DNA of 64,000 nucleotides from Maricaulis sp034659015 (GTDB taxonomy: Bacteria; Pseudomonadota; Alphaproteobacteria; Caulobacterales; Maricaulaceae), in contig JAYEGL010000001.1 in the NCBI GenBank assembly GCA_034659015.1, forward strand, positions 496,001 to 560,000. The letters are read 5' to 3'. The translations under genes were made by a program, and so were the position numbers. Under the pieces are notes generated by a model. It was given only the letters and a program-made list of their open reading frames with translations. It had not been told where the DNA came from and searched no databases. Positions 57,576 through 64,000 of the stretch are shown here, piece by piece; position 1 is the first letter of the stretch; each line of letters opens with the position of its first letter.

Positions 57576-60569
57576 CTAGAACCTGTAATTGGCCCCCACG
57601 AAGTAGCGGCGGCCCAGAATGTCGCCATGGTTCAGCGTCGGGTAGGACGGTTCCTCGTCCGTGACGTTGACGATACCGGCCCGCACGCTGAAGTCCTCGG
57701 TGATCTCGTAGATGCCCGAGATGTCATGCGTGAGATTGCTGTCGATGACCGGGTTCGGGTTGTTCTCGATCGTGGCGCCCGGCGCGGCCAGGACTTCGTC
57801 GAGATAATAGGCCTGATAGGTCAGGCGCAGCGGGCCGCGATACCAGGCGGCGTCGAACCGGGTGACCCATTCCGGCTGGTCCACCGTCCCGTCGGTGCGG
57901 GTGAAGGTGTTGCCGTTCGGCGAGGTCGTCAGAAGGCTGGTATGCGTCGCCTGCAGGCCGAGCGTCAGGCTGCCCGGGTCGAAGCTGGTGAAGATCGCGT
58001 CCAGCGGAACCATGTACTGGGCGTAGTAGACTTCGCCTTCGTAAAGGACTTCGCCGGCATTCACCGTCGTGGTCCGTCCGGTCACCACCGTGCCGGCCGG
58101 GCTGGTGCCCTGCGGCGCGGCCAGGCGGGTGAAGGCGGAGCACATGTCGGCCGGCTGGGGATCATTGTCATAGCACGACGCCATGAAGTCTTGTGTCGTG
58201 AAGGCGGTCAGCCCGTCGGTCAGCTCGATCTCGATCCGGTCGACGGTCAGGGTGAGACCCGGGATGAAGCGCGGCTCGAAGACGAAACCGTAGGTCCAGG
58301 TCTCCGACACCTCGTTCTTCAGATCCGGATTGCCGCCCGTGGTGACCTCGGTGAGCGTGAAGTTCTCGGCCGGATCCTGGAATGTCGCCAGATCGCCGTA
58401 ATTCGGATTGGCGGCCCATTCCGCCTCGCAATTGGCGCGGCGGACCGCCGGGTTCGGGCCGGCATCGATCCGGTCGCTGTCGCAGGGGTCGATGCCCGCA
58501 TTCGACAGGGCCGTGCTGGTCGGCGCGAAAAGCTGGGTCAGGGTCGGTGCGCGGAAGTTCCGGCTGCGCGAGGCGCGGATCATCAGGTCGTCGGTGACCC
58601 GCCAGCGCAGGCCGGCACCCCAGACGCTCTCCGCATCCGTGATCGAGTTGTCGACATAGCGATAGCTGCCGGAAAACTCGAGCTCCTCGACGAGCGGCAG
58701 CGTCACGCCATTGCCCAGCAGCGGAACCAGGATCTCGCCGGAGAGCTCATGCGTCTCGTAGGACCCCGACTGCGGTTCGGTCATCGCGCCTGTGCCCACC
58801 AGGCCGAGCTGGTTGGCTTCCATCGGCACGAATTCGGCGTCCTCGGAACGGTGTTCGTAGGCCAGCACATAGTCGATCGGGCCGGCCGGCAGGTCGAACA
58901 GCGTCGAGCCGAGCGTGGCGAGGAAATCGAACTGCTCGTTGGTGAAGTCCTCGCCGGTGCGCACCGACACGTAGTTCTGTGCCGCTTCGGAGATATTGCC
59001 GTAGCCGAACGGGTTGAGCGGGGCGCAGGCGGGATCGTCATTGCCGGTGTCGGCGTCGGCATTGACGGCGCAGACGATGTTGCCGGACCCGTCGGTCGTG
59101 GCGTTCAGCGCATTGGCGAAGTTGGCGTTGTGGGCACCCCAGGAGCGCACCTCGCCCTCGACCCGCGCGAAGCTGCCGGACACCGTCCAGTAGAAGTCAC
59201 GCTCGCCCAGCACGAAGTCGCCCTCCGCGCCCAGCATGGCGCGCCAGGTGTCCGTATTGTGGGTCTGCAGGTCTTCCGGGAAGAGCTGACCGTCGAAATG
59301 CTTGGACAGCCACATCGGCGCGCCGAAGGCGAAGCCCGGATTGATCTGCGACAGCGAGGCGATCGCCTCGTCGGTCAGGAAGGGGTTGTTGGCCGTGAAC
59401 ATGATCGGGCCGGCGCCGCTGGCCGCACTGTTCAGCACGGTGCGCGAAGCGCCCTGCGGGCGTTCTTCGGCCTCGGTGGAGGCATACAGGAACTCACCCG
59501 TGATCCGCATGGACGGGCTGACGTCGTAATGGCCGATGAGATTGACCGCGGTGCGCTCGACGCCGGTGCGCAGACCGGCGAGCTCGCTGTAGCGGAAACC
59601 CTCGCCCCCTTCGGCGAAGGGAATGCCGAGAATGTTGCCCGGGTTGTAGCTGGTGACCGAGCCGTCGGCCGCAAACTGGGTCGGCGCGCCGTTGAGCGTC
59701 GCCAGGAAGTTGGGCAGCGGCGCGGGCACCGAATAGATCACGCCGGACGTGTTGAAATTCCAGAAATAGGCCGGGATGACCTCGGCGACGGAGGGAATGC
59801 CGTCATTGGGTCCGGTGTCCAGCGGATTGCCCTGGGTGATACGCGACAGGTTGGAGCGCGGGCGGTCCGAGAACTGCAGCATCGGCGAGGAGGAATATTC
59901 CGCATTCACCGCGATATTGCCGTCGCCATTGGCGAAGTTGCGTCCGGCGGTGAAGCGCACGGATTGCTGCTCGTAGTCGCCGAACTCCCAGGAATTGCCG
60001 TACTGGACGTCCAGCTCGTAGCCTTCGAAATCGTCCTTGAGGACGTAGTTGACCACGCCGGCAATGGCGTCGGAGCCGTAGACGGCCGCGCCGCCGCCCT
60101 GGACGATCTCGACACGGTCGATGAGCCCGGTGGGAATGATGTTCGCATCGACCTGGGCGTCGCCCAGGCCGCTGGACGTCGTGACGAAACGGCGGCTGTT
60201 GACCAGGGTCAGCGTGCGGCCGGTGCCCAGCCCGAACAGGGACGGATATTGCTGGCCGGAACCGCTGGACGTGCCGCTGCCGTCGGCCTGGTTGAGCTGC
60301 GGCGCCATGGAAGGAACGTCGTTGATCGCGTCGGCGGCCGAGATATAGCCGCGATCCTCGATCTCCTGTTCGCCGATCTCGGCGACCGGGGCCGGCGTGG
60401 AGGCGACGGAGCGGCGGATCCGCGAGCCGGTCACGACGATCGTGTCTTCCGTCTCGCTGGCCTGCTCCGGTGTGGCGTCCTGGGCCAGTGCGGCCGGTGC
60501 GGCGGCGAAAAGCGTGGCCGTGACGATGGCAGTCGTTGTGTACAACCGCGTCAGTGTGTGCGTCTTCAT
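57576..60569 (-). CDS. TonB-dependent receptor, VTGSRI subfamily
   Basis: A 997-residue receptor with a signal peptide ending near PAALAQ (residues 25-30), TonB-box-like DTIVVTGSRIRR, a plug containing GLGTGRTLTLVNSRRFV and GGGAAVYGSDAIAGVVNYVL, and a barrel ending in Phe (ANYRF). AGAGGGG lies 7 bases before ATG 60569. It belongs to the same type as the two receptors at 14033 and 17050 but has no STN domain. It is flanked by two M61-like peptidases, an aminotransferase and a Tat-exported class V enzyme, which favours a peptide or amino-acid-derived ligand by association. No FecIR pair is next to it. Confidence 0.9.
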   Translation of the reverse strand: MKTHTLTRLYTTTAIVTATLFAAAPAALAQDATPEQASETEDTIVVTGSRIRRSVASTPAPVAEIGEQEIEDRGYISAADAINDVPSMAPQLNQADGSGTSSGSGQQYPSLFGLGTGRTLTLVNSRRFVTTSSGLGDAQVDANIIPTGLIDRVEIVQGGGAAVYGSDAIAGVVNYVLKDDFEGYELDVQYGNSWEFGDYEQQSVRFTAGRNFANGDGNIAVNAEYSSSPMLQFSDRPRSNLSRITQGNPLDTGPNDGIPSVAEVIPAYFWNFNTSGVIYSVPAPLPNFLATLNGAPTQFAADGSVTSYNPGNILGIPFAEGGEGFRYSELAGLRTGVERTAVNLIGHYDVSPSMRITGEFLYASTEAEERPQGASRTVLNSAASGAGPIMFTANNPFLTDEAIASLSQINPGFAFGAPMWLSKHFDGQLFPEDLQTHNTDTWRAMLGAEGDFVLGERDFYWTVSGSFARVEGEVRSWGAHNANFANALNATTDGSGNIVCAVNADADTGNDDPACAPLNPFGYGNISEAAQNYVSVRTGEDFTNEQFDFLATLGSTLFDLPAGPIDYVLAYEHRSEDAEFVPMEANQLGLVGTGAMTEPQSGSYETHELSGEILVPLLGNGVTLPLVEELEFSGSYRYVDNSITDAESVWGAGLRWRVTDDLMIRASRSRNFRAPTLTQLFAPTSTALSNAGIDPCDSDRIDAGPNPAVRRANCEAEWAANPNYGDLATFQDPAENFTLTEVTTGGNPDLKNEVSETWTYGFVFEPRFIPGLTLTVDRIEIELTDGLTAFTTQDFMASCYDNDPQPADMCSAFTRLAAPQGTSPAGTVVTGRTTTVNAGEVLYEGEVYYAQYMVPLDAIFTSFDPGSLTLGLQATHTSLLTTSPNGNTFTRTDGTVDQPEWVTRFDAAWYRGPLRLTYQAYYLDEVLAAPGATIENNPNPVIDSNLTHDISGIYEITEDFSVRAGIVNVTDEEPSYPTLNHGDILGRRYFVGANYRF

Positions 60570-60807
60570 ACTGCTACCCCTCTAGGCATGGTTGGTGCCG
60601 GCCGGCTGTTCTTCTTGCCCGATCGGCCGGTCCGTCCTCGTCTCCCCAATTTTATGCAATGCCCATAGATAATTTAGTTGTTTCTGAGGGCGGCTCCGGG
60701 CGAATCCGGTCTCGTTTATGCGGCTACCGGGCATGACTCTGGATTCTTCTTCCTCGCGCACCGAAGCGCCTGCGACGAGCCGCACGCGGACGGACGGAAA
60801 GCGGTTC

Positions 60808-62595
60808 TCAATAGGGACATTGCGCGTCGGATACGCCGTCCACGCGTTTCCAGGTGTAGACGGTGACGGTCTCGCCGCGCGGCCGGTATTCGACGGTGGT
60901 CGTTTCCTCGCCGCGCTGAACGGCCAGCGCCAGTGTCCGGCCGGCATCGCTCTGCACCGCTTCCAGCGCCACCGGCTCGACGATATGATCGCCATTGCGC
61001 AGTCCGGCGGCTTGTGCCCGCGAGCCGTCGACAAGACCGGACACGATGCGTTCCGGACTGGCGAGACTGGCCGCATCGAAGCCCAGCTCGAAGACCTCGC
61101 TTTCGCTCTCCACACGTTCGAAGCAGGGGCCGAAGGCGCTCGACGGCGGCACCTGGAGCGCGCCCGCCATCATGGCCTCAAAGCGCTCGCGGGCCTCCTC
61201 GCCCAGTTCCGCCGCGACGATGTCGGCCCAAGTCTCGGCCGTGACCGTCTCGCCGGCCTGGCGCCGGGCGTCGAGTTCGAAGAAAAGGTCGTCCATGCCG
61301 CGCTCGCCGCCGCTGGCTTCACGGACCCGCGCGTGCACGCCGGCAAAATACATGGATCCGCGGTCGTAGGGCAGGGTGCGGACGCGGGTATCGCTCCAGA
61401 ACAGGCCGGGAATGTCTTCATTGGGCAGGTCGTTGATCGCATTCGTGTAATAGCGCACGGCATGATCGTTCACGTCGGCGATATACTGCTCCGGCGTCAT
61501 CAGGCCCGCCTGCAGCGGGACCCGTCGCGTGTAGAACACGTTCGCGCCTTCGGAGAACCACGAGGTGGCGCCCGGCCGGCCGCTCACGCCGCCAACCCAT
61601 TTGTGGCTCATCTCGTGAGCGATGGTGACCGAGATGCCGTCCAGGTCGGCCGTGTCTTCCGGATAGGACAGCATGAAGGAGTTGATCAGACCCGCACCGC
61701 CGCCGCCGGGATAGGGATTGCCGCGGGCGAAGAACACGTAAGGGTCCGGATCCTCGATCCCGAAGAATTCGATCTGGGCATCGTAAACCTCTTCCGCCCA
61801 GGGCATCACGCTCTGCGGGTCGAAGGGCGGGTCGCCCACCCAGTAGGCGCTGAAACCGTGTGCTTCGCCCTCGGCCGGATAGCGGCCGACCGGACCGGCC
61901 ATGTAATAGGCCGTGACGAGCCGGCTTGCCGGCCCCGGCGTGACGACTTCGCCACGGCCGAAACTGGACACGCCGATCGACCCGTTCGCCATTTCCCCGA
62001 GGTCCCAGGCGATGGAGACCCGGAAAGGTTGCGGGGTCTCCGGGACGACCAGGAAGGTGTTCCCCGCGCCGGAGACGACCCCTTCGCCTGCGCGCAGGTC
62101 GAAGGGCGGGCCGGAGCCGAGTTCGGGGATCACCAGGTCGATGGGCGCGCGGTAGCTGACGGTGACGGGCCCCGACAGGTCGCGTCCGGCTTGCCAGTGG
62201 CGCCAGTAGAGGAAATTGCTCGGGTCCGGCTCGTCGTCGGCGCGTGTCAGCGGCACGGCACCGCCGGCATCGGTCACGGTGAGGCCGGCAACCCCGTCCT
62301 CGCCGTAAGGGACGGCGTCGACACCGGCGAAAACGGCCGGGGACTGAAGGAAGGCTTCTCCGGCTGCGACCTCGAGGCCGGATATTTCGAGTGTCACGTC
62401 TATATGCGGGGGCGTGTCCAGCCCGCCGGGCGCGAGTGTCATTTCGAGCTCGGGCAATCCCGCAGAGGGCGGCGGCGCCGGGGCCTCGGCGGCCTGTTCG
62501 GAGGGGGAACAGGCCGCTGCGGCCAGAAGCGCCAGAGCCAGACCGCCCGCTTGGCCGGCGGTCGTGCATGCTGTTCGGTGTGCGAACGGTCTCAT
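60808..62595 (-). CDS. M61-like zinc metallopeptidase with PDZ domain, probable lipoprotein
   Basis: A 595-residue paralog of the protein at 54381-56165. The leader ends LLAAAAC with Cys29, followed by an Ala/Pro-rich linker, so it is probably lipid-anchored. Zinc ligands are His327, His331 (HEMSH) and Glu349 (WFSEGANVFY), with catalytic Glu328. Shared blocks with the paralog are ISSFGxG-type (GVSSFGRGEV), FWSDTRVRTLPYDRGSMYFA and the C-terminal PDZ (RGETVTVYTWKRVDGV). GGAG precedes ATG 62595. The 238-base gap to the TBDR start (60570-60807) holds the receptor promoter and no gene. Confidence 0.87.
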   Translation of the reverse strand: MRPFAHRTACTTAGQAGGLALALLAAAACSPSEQAAEAPAPPPSAGLPELEMTLAPGGLDTPPHIDVTLEISGLEVAAGEAFLQSPAVFAGVDAVPYGEDGVAGLTVTDAGGAVPLTRADDEPDPSNFLYWRHWQAGRDLSGPVTVSYRAPIDLVIPELGSGPPFDLRAGEGVVSGAGNTFLVVPETPQPFRVSIAWDLGEMANGSIGVSSFGRGEVVTPGPASRLVTAYYMAGPVGRYPAEGEAHGFSAYWVGDPPFDPQSVMPWAEEVYDAQIEFFGIEDPDPYVFFARGNPYPGGGGAGLINSFMLSYPEDTADLDGISVTIAHEMSHKWVGGVSGRPGATSWFSEGANVFYTRRVPLQAGLMTPEQYIADVNDHAVRYYTNAINDLPNEDIPGLFWSDTRVRTLPYDRGSMYFAGVHARVREASGGERGMDDLFFELDARRQAGETVTAETWADIVAAELGEEARERFEAMMAGALQVPPSSAFGPCFERVESESEVFELGFDAASLASPERIVSGLVDGSRAQAAGLRNGDHIVEPVALEAVQSDAGRTLALAVQRGEETTTVEYRPRGETVTVYTWKRVDGVSDAQCPY

Positions 62596-62895
62596 CGGAA
62601 TCTCCGGCAGGCTGGTTCATCACCAATCTAGCCGGACGTCCGGGAAAGGATTTGCCGAATCTCGGTGCCGCAACGGCTAGATTATCCAGCGGCATGGATG
62701 CGGGCGCGGCCTGTCGCATGAAATGCGGTCCGGGTCGGACGCCTATCCCGGTGGCGGGGCCCGCGTGCCAGATAGTCTCTCCGCCTTGGGTCCGCGTGGC
62801 GCATTTCTTATGCGCGGCCATGGCTGCTGACAGCAGATAAGGCATGAATTCGGGCCGGCGAATATCCTAGCCTGTGACAAAAGCGTGAGGAGGAG
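62596..62895. other. Divergent intergenic region without a gene
   Basis: This 300-base stretch separates the minus-strand M61-like peptidase from the plus-strand class V aminotransferase. It must hold both promoters. I see no convincing coding frame, RNA gene or strong inverted repeat. A GAGGAGGAG ribosome site at its right end belongs to the aminotransferase. Confidence 0.6.
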
Positions 62896-64000
62896 ATGAT
62901 GGCGGAGCGAACCCGACAGGGCGGGCTCACCCGGCGGGCCTATCTGGCTGGCGCCGCATCCGTGCCGCTTGCGGCCGGCGCCGCGGCCAGCGCACAGGCG
63001 TCGCAGGAATCCCCCGCACAGGCGCCGGGCGGGGTTCTGCCGGCGCGGGACGCCTTTCCCGATATCGACGGAGTCTATCTGAATTCCGGCTCGGTCCATC
63101 CCGTCAGTGCCGGTGCGCGACAGGCCGTCGATACCTATCTGCGGTCCCGCAGCATGAGTGGCGAGCCGGCGGGCTACAGCCTCGGCGCCAAGCGGCGCAG
63201 CGTGCTGGAGCGCTATGCCCGTCTCATCAACGCAGAGCCCTCCGAAGTCGCCTATGTGACCAGTACCTCCGCCGGTGAACAGCTGGCGGTGAAGGCGCTG
63301 GGCATTCCCGGAACCGGTGGCAGGATCGTTACCGACGCCCTGCATTTCTTCGGCTCCTTCCATCTCTACAACGAGCTGGAACGGGCCGGCATGGATGTGG
63401 TCATCATCCGCCCGCGTGACGATTACAGGATCCATCTGGAAGACATGGCTGCCGCCATGACGCGCGATACGCGGCTGGTGGCGGTCTCTGCCGTGTCCAC
63501 GATCAACGGCTTCCAGCACGATCTGGGCGCAGTGACCGAGATGGCGCATGCCTATGGCGCCAGCGTCTATGTCGATGCCGTCCATGCCGTCGGTGCCGTG
63601 CCGGTGGATGTGAAGGCGACAGGGGTCGATTTCCTCGCAGGCAGCAGTTTCAAGTGGATGATGGGCGATATGGGCCTGGGCTTCGCCTATGTGCGGGGCG
63701 ATCTGATCCCCGAGCTCCAGCGGCCCTGGGCCGGATATCACCAGCTCGCCGCTTTCCAGAGTCACGTCTACCCCTATGACGAGCCGGGCGAACAGGCCTT
63801 CGAGACCGGCGCGCGCGATGATGCCACCGGCCTGTTTGCCATGGGCACCTTTTCCAATACAGGGGTGGCGCATCTGGACTGGTCGCTCGACTATCTCGCC
63901 CGGCTGGGTGTGGAGACCATCCAGGCCCATCGTCAGCCGATCATCGAGAAGGCCCGGCGGGAAATGCCAGCCCTGGGCTTCGAGCCCCTGACGCCGGAAG
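62896..64000 (+). CDS. Tat-exported class V PLP aminotransferase-like protein (partial, runs off right edge)
   Basis: The open frame starts at ATG 62896 (or 62899), after GAGGAGGAG, and continues past the window end after 368 codons. The leader LTRRAYLAGAASVPLAAGAA carries a twin-arginine motif and a hydrophobic stretch, so the folded, cofactor-loaded enzyme is probably exported to the periplasm. The body has class V features: SGSVHPVS near the start, Asp227 (VYVDAVHAVG) and PLP lysine Lys253 (GSSFKWMMG). It resembles isopenicillin-N-epimerase/cysteine-desulfurase-like enzymes. The substrate is unknown; neighbours are peptidases and a TBDR. Confidence 0.85.
   Translation, partial: MMAERTRQGGLTRRAYLAGAASVPLAAGAAASAQASQESPAQAPGGVLPARDAFPDIDGVYLNSGSVHPVSAGARQAVDTYLRSRSMSGEPAGYSLGAKRRSVLERYARLINAEPSEVAYVTSTSAGEQLAVKALGIPGTGGRIVTDALHFFGSFHLYNELERAGMDVVIIRPRDDYRIHLEDMAAAMTRDTRLVAVSAVSTINGFQHDLGAVTEMAHAYGASVYVDAVHAVGAVPVDVKATGVDFLAGSSFKWMMGDMGLGFAYVRGDLIPELQRPWAGYHQLAAFQSHVYPYDEPGEQAFETGARDDATGLFAMGTFSNTGVAHLDWSLDYLARLGVETIQAHRQPIIEKARREMPALGFEPLTPE

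Noticed and set aside
1..64000. CRISPR arrays, tRNA/rRNA genes, insertion sequences and prophage
   Set aside because: No regularly spaced repeats, no cloverleaf or rRNA sequence recognised, no transposase or integrase frame, and no terminal inverted repeats with target duplications were seen.

Overview
The window is high-GC (roughly two-thirds by eye) chromosomal DNA with tightly packed genes. It probably comes from a free-living Alphaproteobacterium of the sphingomonad or Hyphomonadaceae/Caulobacterales kind. The pointers are six TonB-dependent receptors (TBDRs) in 64 kb, a TPR-sulfotransferase next to a TBDR, a tetrahydrofolate-dependent LigM-type O-demethylase, and a FecI/FecR pair controlling a receptor. 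This placement is inference; there is no rRNA, tRNA, insertion sequence or CRISPR array in the window to confirm it.

Region 1 (1-11.6 kb) is a lignin-type aromatic module. A MarR repressor (cut by the left edge) is divergent from a vdh-ech-fcs-transporter operon. This operon should activate ferulate (Fcs), cleave feruloyl-CoA to vanillin (Ech) and oxidise vanillin to vanillate (Vdh). A TBDR follows. The same operator, GCTATA-N3-TATAGC, lies in front of both the operon and the TBDR. Next comes purU divergent from ligM-metF: LigM moves the vanillate methyl group to tetrahydrofolate, and MetF and PurU can recycle the C1 unit. Together these take ferulate to protocatechuate; ring-cleavage genes are not in the window.

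Region 2 (11.8-22.0 kb, all minus strand) is an ECF sigma/anti-sigma pair, a large STN-domain TBDR, a second related TBDR and a lipoprotein prolyl-oligopeptidase-type peptidase. It looks like a surface-signalled nutrient (probably peptide) uptake unit.

Region 3 (22.3-29.4 kb) is a metal-efflux module: response regulator, histidine kinase, membrane-fusion protein, HME-type RND pump, DUF3240 protein and outer-membrane factor. A 16-base direct-repeat box is present identically before the regulator and before the efflux genes. The RND pump appears to have lost about 150 internal residues in frame.

Region 4 (29.5-44.2 kb) is an amine/amide module: a MocR regulator with an extra C-terminal domain, a carbon-nitrogen hydrolase, a TBDR, a translationally coupled trio (TPR-sulfotransferase, secreted serine hydrolase, MFS carrier), then gabD, gabT and a phosphotransferase/ATPase fusion. 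Repeats containing CTGG link the regulator with the hydrolase and gabD.

Region 5 (44.3-54.3 kb) resembles a choline-oxidation locus but has unusual content: betB with a TBDR, a 3-hydroxyisobutyrate-dehydrogenase-type enzyme, two tandem BetI-like TetR regulators, a PhyH dioxygenase, a BetA-type GMC oxidoreductase and an MFS carrier. Two related TetR-type operators lie in the two divergent promoter regions.

Region 6 (54.4 kb to the end) has two paralogous M61-like metallopeptidases with PDZ tails, an aspartate-type aminotransferase, a TBDR and, running off the right edge, a Tat-exported class V aminotransferase. A peptide or amino-acid scavenging role is plausible but unproven.
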